Shown in pieces: positions 8,128 through 16,426 of a stretch of DNA of 64,000 nt (position 1 is the stretch's first letter; every line of letters begins with the position of its first letter). The position numbers and the translations under genes were made by a program. Below the pieces are notes generated by a model. That model saw only the letters and a program-made list of their open reading frames with translations. It was not told the origin of the DNA and made no database searches. The stretch is from Hormoscilla sp. GUM202. GTDB lineage: Bacteria; Cyanobacteriota; Cyanobacteriia; Cyanobacteriales; Desertifilaceae. The DNA is taken from assembly GCA_005518205.2 (NCBI GenBank), contig RFFC02000027.1, forward strand, positions 1 to 64,000, read 5' to 3'.

Positions 8128-8555
8128 ATATGAAAGAACCATCAATGGCAGAAATGCAGGCAGTTGCTATGGCTGCACGCTACGCTACGCTGCGCGATCA
8201 GAAATTGCCACTCTTTGCCCGATATAAAACTGTTGGTTTTGTTTGGTTCGAGAGCTACTGTCCATCCAGGAAGTGACTGGGATTTTGCGGTCCTCTACGA
8301 CCAAGAATTGCTTCGTGCTAGAATGAAAAATTCTTGGTATTGGTTGGAGATCGATCGCCTCCTGACTCAGATGTTACCATCAATTCCCATGACAAAGATT
8401 GACGTAGCTGAACTGAATCACTGTAATACGAGGATATTGATTCTCGACAAGTTTTTGTGGCGATCGAGTTAGCTTTGCAGCAATATTCTCTCTATGTCAG
8501 GCAAATTACTATTTATCTAGAATCATTAGAATCAGGTGCAGGTGAGGATCTGTAA
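8124..8555 (+). pseudogene. Disrupted MNT-domain nucleotidyltransferase
   Basis: The central frame (about 8200-8430) reads LLVLFGSRATVHPGSDWDFAVLY, the GSRA...SDxD motif of minimal nucleotidyltransferases such as MntA antitoxins. No single frame covers the gene. A plausible N-terminus (MNMKEPSMAEM) begins at ATG 8124 in another frame, with a GCTACGCTACGCTGCGCGAT repeat-like insertion near 8175. A third frame after about 8440 gives VAIELALQQYSLYVRQ to a stop at 8553-8555. Two frame breaks and no HEPN partner suggest a decayed module, though sequencing error could mimic this. Confidence 0.6.
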
Positions 8556-8561
8556 CTAGGC

Positions 8562-8579
8562 GGCGAACGGGCGTTCGCC
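8562..8579. terminator. Hairpin between convergent genes
   Basis: GGCGAAC (8562-8568) pairs with GTTCGCC (8573-8579). It sits just before the end of the minus-strand gene at 8589 and after the plus-strand MNT remnant, so it may terminate both. Confidence 0.45.
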
Positions 8580-8588
8580 TCTGCAACC

Positions 8589-8915
8589 TTAAACACCAAC
8601 CTCAACAGTTGGCAGACATGAATTCACCTGAGATTTCCAATCGGCAATCCACTCCTGGGGAAACTCTGCTGTAGCTGTTTTACCCTTTTGGTAGTAAACA
8701 TCAGCAAGCAGACACTCCCACTGTGCCATCACATCAGCAAGAATATCCCTGAGAAACTCCGCTTCAAGTGTATCATCATCTTTCCTTTCTCCTTCCATCA
8801 GTAACCAGTATTGTTCTTCAGCCCAGGTTGCCAAAGATTCACTCCCTAGGCTGTGGCTTTTGACTCGATCTAACATTGTCTGCAAATTTTTAATGATGCT
8901 TAGAGACTCTACCAT
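8589..8915 (-). CDS. Hypothetical protein, possible immunity or antitoxin partner
   Basis: A 108-residue acidic protein (MVESLSIIKNLQTMLDRV... ending LPTVEVGV), predicted all-helical and soluble. Its start overlaps the last bases of the upstream 67-aa gene on the same strand, so the two form a coupled pair. I do not recognise the family. Because the upstream protein resembles the tail of polymorphic-toxin proteins, an immunity role is possible but is inference only. Confidence 0.55.
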   Translation of the reverse strand: MVESLSIIKNLQTMLDRVKSHSLGSESLATWAEEQYWLLMEGERKDDDTLEAEFLRDILADVMAQWECLLADVYYQKGKTATAEFPQEWIADWKSQVNSCLPTVEVGV

Positions 8916-9112
8916 CTTTCAATTTCCTTACCAGCGGCAGCCTCTACTTCAACAACTGGTCGCGCTCCCGCTGTTCTTCCAGGCTTTTTCGCGGGTCGAT
9001 AGCTGTCATAGTAACGGATGCGACCGTTTTGCAGGACTTTGAAGAAGTCATATTTTGCAGATATACGGGCATGGCCGGGGACTGATGATAAATCTATGTT
9101 ACTTTGACTCAC
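8909..9112 (-). CDS. Short protein resembling a polymorphic-toxin tail
   Basis: 67 residues with the run GRIRYYDSYRPAKKPGRTAG followed by ARPVVEVEAAAG. From memory this matches a conserved 'RxRYYxxxRPAxxPGxxxGxR' segment in the C-terminal part of some Rhs/LXG-type polymorphic toxins. Here it stands alone with no delivery domain. It overlaps the downstream 108-aa gene by seven bases. It could be a small free toxin or a remnant. The similarity is by eye and needs a profile search. Confidence 0.45.
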   Translation of the reverse strand: MSQSNIDLSSVPGHARISAKYDFFKVLQNGRIRYYDSYRPAKKPGRTAGARPVVEVEAAAGKEIERW

Positions 9113-9255
9113 ATATCTGACTAGATCGCCATATCTATTAAATTATGACATGTTCCTTTAGAATTAGATAGACTGCGTTGGAAATTGAAGCCACCCAAGA
9201 GTTTGTTAAACGCGACTCTACTTGGTTTTTTATCAAATGAATCAACGGTCTACCC

Positions 9256-9434
9256 CTAATTAACTCGAGTTGCTACCTATAAAAATTGCGACCTCCCAGA
9301 CAGCCATTTTTGGTAAATTTATTCGCCAAAATGCCGTTTTGGGGTAAATCACAAGGTAATTTTGGCTGATTTTGGCTGATTTTGGCGCTTTGCAAGGAGT
9401 TGAGGTTCTATAGGTAGCAACTTAGGTTAATTAG
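9256..9434. mobile_element. MITE-like element, about 180 bp
   Basis: The left arm CTAATTAAC-TCG-AGTTGCTACCTATA (from 9256) and the reverse complement of the right arm, CTAATTAAC-CTA-AGTTGCTACCTATA (ending 9434), match at about 24 of 26 positions. The interior holds a TTTTGGCTGA tandem repeat (near 9360-9385) and no frame. No target duplication is evident. The flanks, 9113-9255 and 9435-9753, contain no gene; 9590-9620 has a GTCTCC/GGAGAC inverted repeat. Confidence 0.65.
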
Positions 9435-9753
9435 TAGATGATTCTGCCTGAGAGCAAAAATACTTATTTCCTTAGCTGGACATGCTCCCGGGGCTTGGGG
9501 CTATGACCAGCAGCAGGGGACAGGCTGGGCGGGCTGGGGGACCAGCAGGGTCAAAACAGCCTACAATTGCCGCCTGGCAGTGTCTCCCGACCCCTAGGAG
9601 CACTACCCAGGAGACACCGGAAGCAGATATTAGCAAAACTTAACATTTATAGTAATAAACATTTGTCATCAGAGGAACCAGGATTCTGATAGACTAATAC
9701 CTTAGAAATACAATGATCTAAGATTGGGATTGACTCAGGAGGCTGAAAATCCA

Positions 9754-10794
9754 GTGATAGAGAGTACGATAGGTCTAGAGATTATTGAGGTGGTGGAGCA
9801 AGCCGCGATCGCCTCGGCCCGGTGGATGGGCAAAGGAGAAAAAAACACCGCCGATCGGGTGGCAGTCGAAGCCATGCGGGAGCGGATGAACAAGATTTAT
9901 ATGCGGGGACGCATCGTGATCGGTGAAGGAGAGCGGGACGAAGCCCCCATGCTCTACATCGGTGAAGAATTGGGCATTTGTACCCAGGAAAATGCCAAAG
10001 ATTTCTGCAATCCCGACGAACTGATTGAAATTGACATCGCAGTTGACCCCTGTGAAGGCACCAACCTGGTGGCTTACGGGCAACCGGGCTCAATGGCAGT
10101 ATTGGCAATCTCAGAAAAAGGCGGTTTGTTCGCAGCGCCAGACTTCTACATGAAAAAACTGGCAGCACCGCCGGCGGCCAAAAACCATGTAGATATCCGC
10201 AAATCAGCCACGGAAAACCTGAAAATCATCTCAGATTGCATGGACCGCTCCGTTGATGAACTGGTGGTGGTGGTCATGGACCGTCCCCGTCACAAAGACC
10301 TGATCGAGGAAATCCGCCAAGCGGGTGCCAGGGTGCGACTGATCGGCGATGGAGATGTATCAGCGGCCCTGAGTTGTGCCTTTGCGGGTACTAACATCCA
10401 CGCCCTGATGGGCATTGGTGCGGCACCAGAAGGTGTAATCTCTGCCGCCGCCATGCGCTGCTTGGGAGGTCACTTCCAAGGACAGCTGATCTACGATCCA
10501 GAAATAGTCAAAACGGGATTGATTGGCGAAAGCAAAGAGAGCAACATCAATCGGCTCAAAGAAATGGGAATTGAAGACCCAGATAAGGTTTATAATGCTG
10601 AGGAGCTAGCCAATGGGGAAACAGTGCTGTTTGCTGCTTGCGGGATTACTCCAGGAACCCTGATGGAAGGAGTGCGGTATTTCCACGGCGGCGCACGGAC
10701 TCAAAGTCTGGTGATCTCCAGCCAGTCAAAAACAGCAAGATTTGTTGATACTATCCATATGTCAGATCAGCCAAAATGGCTGGAATTGCGTTAG
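9754..10794 (+). CDS. glpX: Class II fructose-1,6-/sedoheptulose-1,7-bisphosphatase
   Basis: The Calvin-cycle bifunctional FBPase/SBPase of cyanobacteria, dephosphorylating both bisphosphates in the cytosol. 346 residues from GTG 9754, chosen because AGGAGG lies at 9738-9743 and the family starts at ESTIGLEIIEVVEQA. Motifs include GKGEKNTAD, RGRIVIGEGERDEAPM and the metal-binding DPCEGTNLVAYG. The length fits the family. An inverted repeat ATTGTTCATG/CATGAACAAT at 10800-10842 separates it from hemA, which follows on the same strand and may be co-transcribed. Confidence 0.95.
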   Translation: MIESTIGLEIIEVVEQAAIASARWMGKGEKNTADRVAVEAMRERMNKIYMRGRIVIGEGERDEAPMLYIGEELGICTQENAKDFCNPDELIEIDIAVDPCEGTNLVAYGQPGSMAVLAISEKGGLFAAPDFYMKKLAAPPAAKNHVDIRKSATENLKIISDCMDRSVDELVVVVMDRPRHKDLIEEIRQAGARVRLIGDGDVSAALSCAFAGTNIHALMGIGAAPEGVISAAAMRCLGGHFQGQLIYDPEIVKTGLIGESKESNINRLKEMGIEDPDKVYNAEELANGETVLFAACGITPGTLMEGVRYFHGGARTQSLVISSQSKTARFVDTIHMSDQPKWLELR

Positions 10795-10799
10795 GAATC

Positions 10800-10842
10800 A
10801 TTGTTCATGGTTTATTGCTCGGGGCAATGAATCATGAACAAT
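10800..10842. repeat. Intercistronic hairpin between glpX and hemA
   Basis: ATTGTTCATG (10800-10809) pairs with CATGAACAAT (10833-10842), with an inner ATTG/CAAT pair. There is no T-run, so it is more likely an RNA-processing or attenuating hairpin than a strong terminator. Confidence 0.45.
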
Positions 10843-10880
10843 GCCCAGCAGATGACCAGAGAAAAATTAAACAGGAGCAT

Positions 10881-12173
10881 ATGAACATTGCAGTCGTAGG
10901 TTTAAGCCATAAGACAGCGCCGGTAGAAGTACGGGAAAAACTTAGCATTCCCGAACCGCAAATAGAAGGGGCGATCGCAGCTCTGAAGAACTATCCGAAT
11001 ATAGAAGAAGTTGCCATCATTAGTACCTGCAACAGACTAGAAATTTACATAGTGACGAACTCAGCTCAACAGGGGGTCTGGGAAGTGACCCAGTTTCTAG
11101 GCGATCGCAGCCAAACCCCAGGGCATCAGTTCCGCAGACATCTATTTATATTACTGCGGGAAGACGCGGTGATGCACCTGATGCGGGTGGCAGCAGGTCT
11201 CGATAGCCTGGTGTTAGGGGAAGGACAAATTCTATCTCAGGTGAAACAAGCTCACAAACTGGGTCAGCAGTATAAGGGGGTAGGACGGCTCCTCAATAGA
11301 CTGTTGAAGCAGGCGATCACGGCAGGAAAAAGAGTCCGCACGGAAACAAACATTGGCACGGGTGCTGTTTCGATCAGTTCAGCGGCGGTAGAATTAGCCC
11401 AAGTGAAGGTGGAAAATCTCGCAGCAAGTAAGATCGCAATTGTGGGGGCGGGAAAAATGTCCCGCTTGCTAGTTCAACACCTGCTGGCTAAAGGGGCAAC
11501 TCAAATCTCTATTATCAATCGTTCTATGCAGCGGGCGGAAGAGTTGGCTCGTCAGTTCCCCAACTCCCAGTTGCAGTTACTTCCTCTCTCGGAAATGATG
11601 AGCGCGATCGGGGCCTCGGATATAGTGTTTACCAGTACGGGGGCGACCCAGCCGCTGCTAAATCGTGCTAAGCTAGAAGCAGTGCTGGATGGCGATCGCT
11701 CGGTAATGCTGTTTGATATTTCGGTGCCGCGCAACGTGGATGCCGATGTGAATCAGCTGAATAACGTGCAGGCGTTTAATGTGGATGATTTGAAGGCGGT
11801 GGTGGCTCAAAATACGGAAAGCCGCCGTCAAATGGCTCAGGAAGCAGCAGTGATGTTAGAAGAAGAATGCGAAGCTTTTGAAGTCTGGTGGCGCAGTCTG
11901 GAAACGGTGCCGACGATCAATAGCTTGCGGAGCAAAGTTGAAACAATTCGCGAACAAGAGTTAGAAAAAGCTTTGTCGAGATTGGGTTCGGAATTTGCCG
12001 AAAAGCATCAAGAAGTGATCGAAGCATTAACTCGCGGAATAGTCAATAAAATTCTCCACGACCCCATGGTACAGTTGCGGGCGCAGCAGGATATAGAGGC
12101 TAGACGCCACGCAATGGAAACATTGAAAACGCTGTTTAATTTGGAAACGGAAGCAATATCAGGTCAAACTTAG
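10881..12173 (+). CDS. hemA: Glutamyl-tRNA reductase
   Basis: NADPH-dependent reduction of glutamyl-tRNA(Glu) to glutamate-1-semialdehyde, the first committed step of chlorophyll and haem synthesis. 430 residues from ATG 10881 with AGGAG eight bases upstream; the 35-codon in-frame extension lacks family similarity. Motifs seen: GLSHKTAPVEVREKL, the catalytic-cysteine region ISTCNRLEIY, GLDSLVLGEGQILSQVK, and the Rossmann motif VGAGKMSRLL. The C-terminal helical dimerisation domain is complete. A 9-bp hairpin (12172-12192) begins at its stop codon. Confidence 0.97.
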   Translation: MNIAVVGLSHKTAPVEVREKLSIPEPQIEGAIAALKNYPNIEEVAIISTCNRLEIYIVTNSAQQGVWEVTQFLGDRSQTPGHQFRRHLFILLREDAVMHLMRVAAGLDSLVLGEGQILSQVKQAHKLGQQYKGVGRLLNRLLKQAITAGKRVRTETNIGTGAVSISSAAVELAQVKVENLAASKIAIVGAGKMSRLLVQHLLAKGATQISIINRSMQRAEELARQFPNSQLQLLPLSEMMSAIGASDIVFTSTGATQPLLNRAKLEAVLDGDRSVMLFDISVPRNVDADVNQLNNVQAFNVDDLKAVVAQNTESRRQMAQEAAVMLEEECEAFEVWWRSLETVPTINSLRSKVETIREQELEKALSRLGSEFAEKHQEVIEALTRGIVNKILHDPMVQLRAQQDIEARRHAMETLKTLFNLETEAISGQT

Positions 12174-12245
12174 GGTCTCCGGCGGAGACCCTGCCCGAGG
12201 TTGACAACTGACCTTAGCAGTTAGCAGTTAGCAATTAACAGTTAA
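12172..12245. repeat. Terminal hairpin and heptamer repeat after hemA
   Basis: AGGGTCTCC-GGC-GGAGACCCT (12172-12192) is a strong hairpin overlapping the hemA stop. It is followed at about 12213-12245 by degenerate seven-base repeats (TTAGCAG, TTAGCAG, TTAGCAA, TTAACAG), the STRR type typical of filamentous cyanobacteria. Confidence 0.6.
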
Positions 12246-12253
12246 GAAGCAAG

Positions 12254-15142
12254 ATGTTGGTATGGTTGAAAAAAAGAAGCAGTTGGCTGATAGTGATGCT
12301 ACTGGGACTGTGGTTTGCTATTGACGTAATATCAAATATAGTAGCAGAAGGTTTATGGTTTGAGGAAGTAGGTTATTTATCAGTATTTGTATTGCGGAGT
12401 AAAACCCAGGCAATGCTGTGGGCGATCGGCCTGTGGTTTTCGGGGATGTTGATGCTAGGAAATCTGGCAGTGGCTTCTCGACTAAAACATCCCGAAAACC
12501 TAGCACTAGCAGGAGAAAGATATAAAGATAATCCGAAAAACCTATATTTAGGCTGGCTGATATTTTGGATGCTGGGACTAACTCTGGTTTTAGGGTTGCT
12601 GTTAGTGCAATATGGTAATGTGGCGATCGATTATTGGCATCCGAACCAGTCAGCAACCCTGGCATATCCAGAACTGCCACCGCGCTTTCGACCGGAATCA
12701 ATTTTACAGAAAATACAGGAACTGCCCGATCGCCCGATAGAACTAGGTTTTCTGTTGGGTTTGCCTTTCGCGATCGGCATGGCACCAGAATTGGTATTAA
12801 GCGCGATCGCCATTGCCATAAGTTTAGGTTTTGGTTTGATTTTGTCGGGACATTGGGCCAGGATATTACAGTGTTTCCATCCCACCCCTTTTAACATTAG
12901 CGATCCGCTATTCGGCCAGAATATCAGCTTTTATGTCTTCATCTTGCCAGTATTACACCTGGTGGAATTTTGGCTAGTGGTGTTGTCTGTATTCACTCTA
13001 GTAGCTGTCGCATTAGTATACTTACTATCGGGCAACAGCCTGTCTCAAGGGATATTTCCGGGATTTTCAGTCCGCCAAAGACGTCACTTGCAACTGAATA
13101 GCGCTGGTGTCATTTTCAGCGTCGCCTACAGCTATTGGCTATCCCGTTATGAATTGCTATATTCTTCCCGGGGGGTAAGTTACGGTGCTTCTTATACTGA
13201 TGTTACTACTCAGTTGCCCCTGATATCCTTTCTCTGTTGGTTGGCAGGGGCGATCGTCATTATCCTGGTGGTGCGAGTGGTTTTCTTGTCCAGAAAAAAG
13301 AACCTATGGCCTTATATAGTATATGCGATCGTCTTGTTTTTGGCAGGCGCTGGTCTCACAACCTATCTGGTGCCAGCAGTAGTGCAAAGTTTGGTGGTCC
13401 AACCCAACGAACTGGAACGGGAAACTCCCTATATCGAACGTAGCATATCTTTTACTCGTGCGGCATTCGGTCTCGAAGATATTGAAGTCAAACCCTTCGT
13501 CCCTCAAGGTAACCTCACATTCTCTGATCTGCAAAACAATCAACTGACTATTAAAAATATTCGCCTCTGGGATACCCGTCCCCTGCTGCAAACAAATCGC
13601 CAGTTGCAACAAATTCGCCTCTACTACAAATTTGACGATGCCGATATTGAACGCTACACCCTGAAAGCAGAAGATTCCGACCGGGCAGAAAAGCAACAGG
13701 TCATCCTGGTAGCGCGGGAGTTAGACTACAATGAGGTTCCCGAACAGGCGCAAACCTGGGTAAACGAACACCTAGTCTACACCCACGGCTATGGCTTTAC
13801 CATGTCTCCTGTAAATACTGCCACTCCCGAAGGTTTGCCAGACTACTTTGTTAAGGATCTGGTGGGGGTTGACGACGAAACTGGCAAAGGCACCCTCTGG
13901 ACAAAAAGTCAACGAATTCGTGATAGTATTCCCATCGGTAAGCCTAGGATTTATTACGGCGAACTCACCAATAATTATGTGATGATACCTAGTTCGGAAC
14001 CGGAATTGGACTATCCTAGTGGCGATGACAATGCATATAACCATTACGATGGTACGGGAGGTGTCTCTATTGGTTCGGCGTGGCGCTCTATTGTGTTTGC
14101 TAGCTATCTGAAAAATTGGCAGATGCTGCTGACTGACTACTTCACGCCGGAAACTAAGGTGCTTTTCCGCCGTAATATTAATCAGCGCATACAGGCGATC
14201 GCCCCTTTCTTGCAGTTCGACAGGGACCCTTACCTGGTGGTAGCAAATACTGATTTGTATAACGACAACAATCGCTGGCAAAGTAACAATTATCTATACT
14301 GGATTGTAGATGCCTATACCACGAGCGATCGCTACCCCTATTCCGACCCGGGAGAACACCCCTTTAACTATATTCGCAACTCAGTCAAGGTCATCATTGA
14401 CGCCTATAACGGCGACGTGCAATTTTTCGTAGCGGACCCCCTAGACCCAATTATTACCACTTGGCAGTCAATTTTTCCCGAGATGTTCCAACCGCTGTCG
14501 GCCCTGCCCATTACCCTGAGAGTCCATATTCGCTATCCCGAGGATTTGTTTAACATTCAATCTGAGCGATTGTTAACCTATCACATGACAGACCCCCAGG
14601 TATTCTACAACCGGGAAGACCAGTGGCGGGTGCCCCGAGAAATCTACGGCAATGAAACCCGAGAGATCGAACCCTACTACTTAATCATGAAGCTGCCCGA
14701 AGAAACAGCAGAAGAATTAATCCTGCTGCACCCCTTTACACCAGTCAGTCGCAACAACATGATCGCCTGGCTCGCGGGTCGCTCCGATGGCGAGCAATAT
14801 GGTAAGCTACTGCTGTACAATTTTCCCAAACAGCAATTGATCTATGGTTCCGAGCAAATTGATGCCCTGATCAATCAAGACCCAGAAATCTCCCAGCAAA
14901 TTTCCCTGTGGAATCAGCAGGGTTCCCGCGCAGTGCAGGGGAATCTCTTGGTCATCCCGATCGAACAATCCCTGCTATACGTCGAACCTCTGTACCTGGA
15001 AGCCACCCAAAACTCTCTACCCACATTAGTGCGAGTGATCGTAGTTTACCAAAACCGCATCGTTATGGCCCAAACCCTCTCACAAGCACTCGAGCAGATT
15101 TTCCAGCAACCATCCCTTCAAAATTCTGGCATTGACAACTGA
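12254..15142 (+). CDS. UPF0182 family large membrane protein
   Basis: A 962-residue inner-membrane protein of unknown function found in cyanobacteria and actinobacteria. The N-terminal 350 residues hold about seven hydrophobic segments (for example SWLIVMLLGLWFAIDVIS near the start and YIVYAIVLFLAGAGLTTYLV near residue 365). The remaining 600 residues form a large soluble domain with conserved stretches such as NNYLYWIVDAYTTSDRYPYS and PFTPVSRNNMIAWLAGRSDG. Length and order fit the family. It starts at ATG 12254, just after the heptamer repeat. The next gene is 250 bases away, so it is probably monocistronic. Confidence 0.92.
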   Translation: MLVWLKKRSSWLIVMLLGLWFAIDVISNIVAEGLWFEEVGYLSVFVLRSKTQAMLWAIGLWFSGMLMLGNLAVASRLKHPENLALAGERYKDNPKNLYLGWLIFWMLGLTLVLGLLLVQYGNVAIDYWHPNQSATLAYPELPPRFRPESILQKIQELPDRPIELGFLLGLPFAIGMAPELVLSAIAIAISLGFGLILSGHWARILQCFHPTPFNISDPLFGQNISFYVFILPVLHLVEFWLVVLSVFTLVAVALVYLLSGNSLSQGIFPGFSVRQRRHLQLNSAGVIFSVAYSYWLSRYELLYSSRGVSYGASYTDVTTQLPLISFLCWLAGAIVIILVVRVVFLSRKKNLWPYIVYAIVLFLAGAGLTTYLVPAVVQSLVVQPNELERETPYIERSISFTRAAFGLEDIEVKPFVPQGNLTFSDLQNNQLTIKNIRLWDTRPLLQTNRQLQQIRLYYKFDDADIERYTLKAEDSDRAEKQQVILVARELDYNEVPEQAQTWVNEHLVYTHGYGFTMSPVNTATPEGLPDYFVKDLVGVDDETGKGTLWTKSQRIRDSIPIGKPRIYYGELTNNYVMIPSSEPELDYPSGDDNAYNHYDGTGGVSIGSAWRSIVFASYLKNWQMLLTDYFTPETKVLFRRNINQRIQAIAPFLQFDRDPYLVVANTDLYNDNNRWQSNNYLYWIVDAYTTSDRYPYSDPGEHPFNYIRNSVKVIIDAYNGDVQFFVADPLDPIITTWQSIFPEMFQPLSALPITLRVHIRYPEDLFNIQSERLLTYHMTDPQVFYNREDQWRVPREIYGNETREIEPYYLIMKLPEETAEELILLHPFTPVSRNNMIAWLAGRSDGEQYGKLLLYNFPKQQLIYGSEQIDALINQDPEISQQISLWNQQGSRAVQGNLLVIPIEQSLLYVEPLYLEATQNSLPTLVRVIVVYQNRIVMAQTLSQALEQIFQQPSLQNSGIDN

Positions 15143-15388
15143 CAACTGACATGCTATCTGTTTCATTTACATGCTCCCGGAGTAAATCACCTCGCAGCTG
15201 CGTGTAAATCTTGGGACGCCAGGGAACCCATCCATCAGCGTCCTCATTCAGATCTACCCAGAGGGCTATGACCCCTCATGTTTGAGATGATGCATAATTG
15301 TAACATTGGTAACAGAATTTTGAATGTGGGGATCCGCCCCCCAAATACTTGCCAATGGCGAAAAAATCCCCAAGGGAGGGTCATAGGG

Positions 15389-15586
15389 ATGAATCTGCTT
15401 AAAAGTAGAGTCAACCGGCTGATCGAGCATCTATCCGATCGAGAGTTAGAAAGTGTATGGACAATTTTGGAAAAGTCTTATTATGACTTCTACGTACTGA
15501 GGGAGATTCAAGAAGCCAAGGAAGCACTACAACCTGGGGACTCCCTGACTCGCGAAGAAGCCATTAGGTTCTTGCGCTCTGCTTGA
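15389..15586 (+). CDS. Small antitoxin-like protein (65 aa)
   Basis: 65 residues from ATG 15389 (MNLLKSRVNRLIEHLSDREL...), preceded by AAGGGAGGG about ten bases upstream; a longer frame from 15278 has no support. The C-terminus (EALQPGDSLTREEAIRFLRS) is like that of short Phd/RHH-associated antitoxins in cyanobacteria. No RelE or PIN partner follows; instead the 3' side abuts a minus-strand nadC fragment. It may be an orphan antitoxin. Confidence 0.55.
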   Translation: MNLLKSRVNRLIEHLSDRELESVWTILEKSYYDFYVLREIQEAKEALQPGDSLTREEAIRFLRSA

Positions 15587-15591
15587 TGATG

Positions 15592-15708
15592 AGGTCCCTT
15601 GAGCGCCAAAGTCGTGCGATCGCCCCTTCCAATATCCTCCAGCAACCATGATTGCAGCAGAGGGTCTAAGCCGATCCAAGGAGGTATTACTGGCGATAAA
15701 TCGAGCAT
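15592..15708 (-). pseudogene. nadC: Truncated nadC N-terminus (copy B)
   Basis: The minus strand reads MLDLSPVIPPWIGLDPLLQS, then WLLEDIGRGDRTT, which is the N-terminal signature of cyanobacterial quinolinate phosphoribosyltransferase (NadC, NAD synthesis). The homology stops after about 38 codons, where the frame runs antisense into the antitoxin-like gene. A second, more decayed copy lies upstream at 15830-16067. Neither can encode an enzyme, so the functional nadC must be elsewhere. Confidence 0.7.
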
Positions 15709-15829
15709 TTCAACTGCCTCCAGAACTTTTTTGGCTTTTTTCTGAAGAATTTTATCGCCTCAAATCCTTACCTGTAAAGCTTTTCAGAGTTATAACCCAC
15801 CAGACAGGCGAGCACTCGCCCGTCCCAGA

Positions 15830-16067
15830 GAGCACCGGTCTTCCTCAGCACATACCGGTCCAGAAGCTAGAACAGTTGCAACACCACCGGCAATCATGAG
15901 CGCTTTTCTGGTGTTTTGACCAGGCACTTAGTTCGGGCCACCAGCATTTCTGGTCCCTCGATCGCCGAATTCGTGCGTTATTACCTACTAACATCCTCCA
16001 GCAACCATGATTTCAGGAGAGGCTTGGAGCCTCTCCAAGTGGTTATCACTGGCGATTTATCTAGAAT
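15830..16067 (-). pseudogene. nadC: Degenerate nadC N-terminus (copy A)
   Basis: The minus strand from about 16067 reads ILDKSPVITTWRGSKPLLKS, then WLLEDVSR and stops. After that come pieces such as EGPEMLVARTKCLVKTPEK, then LPVVLQLF and LLDRYVL, which line up with the next part of NadC. Several stop codons interrupt it. The first 30 codons and about 90 bases of upstream sequence are duplicated at 15592-15800 (for example TTTTATCGCCTCAAA in both). Confidence 0.6.
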
Positions 16068-16187
16068 TTCAACCGCCTCCGGAACTTTTTTCGCTTTTTT
16101 TCAGAAAAATTTTATCGCCTCAAACCCTTACCCAGAAAGCATTTCATACTTTGGTTAAAAAAAATACCAAAAAACCTTAAAAAAGGG

Positions 16188-16216
16188 TTGACACTTGGGA
16201 ATCTAGTTATTATGTT
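16188..16216 (+). promoter_or_regulatory. Promoter upstream of secreted-protein genes
   Basis: -35 TTGACA (16188-16193), a 17-base spacer and -10 TATGTT (16211-16216). It points at the gene starting at 16427; a MITE-like element (16249-16369) is inserted between promoter and gene. Confidence 0.6.
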
Positions 16217-16248
16217 AGATAATGCACTAGATAAGTGCCTCTGCTAAC

Positions 16249-16369
16249 GGGTGTGGTCAAAACCCATTGATCGTTCATGGGCCCACCCAGTCGCTGGCTC
16301 CCCCCAAACCCCCAACTTAGCGGGGGGTTTGGGGGGGTGGCGAAGGCACAACTACTTTTGACCACACCC
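16249..16369. mobile_element. MITE-like element, 121 bp
   Basis: Perfect 14-bp terminal repeats GGGTGTGGTCAAAA (16249-16262) and TTTTGACCACACCC (16356-16369), flanked by CTGCTAAC and CTGCTAAT (a 7/8 target duplication). The interior is a CCCCCCAAACCCCC/GGGGGTTTGGGGGG hairpin around 16300-16337. One end of the same family (GGGTGTGGTCAAAA) recurs at 56152. Confidence 0.75.
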
Positions 16370-16426
16370 CTGCTAATTGCTTTAGTAACAGCAGAGATCA
16401 ATGTCCATAAATACACAAACAAAGCG

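Noticed and set aside
9724..9753. TTG start for glpX giving a longer protein
   Set aside because: AGGAGG lies between the TTG and the GTG at 9754, and family similarity begins right after the GTG.
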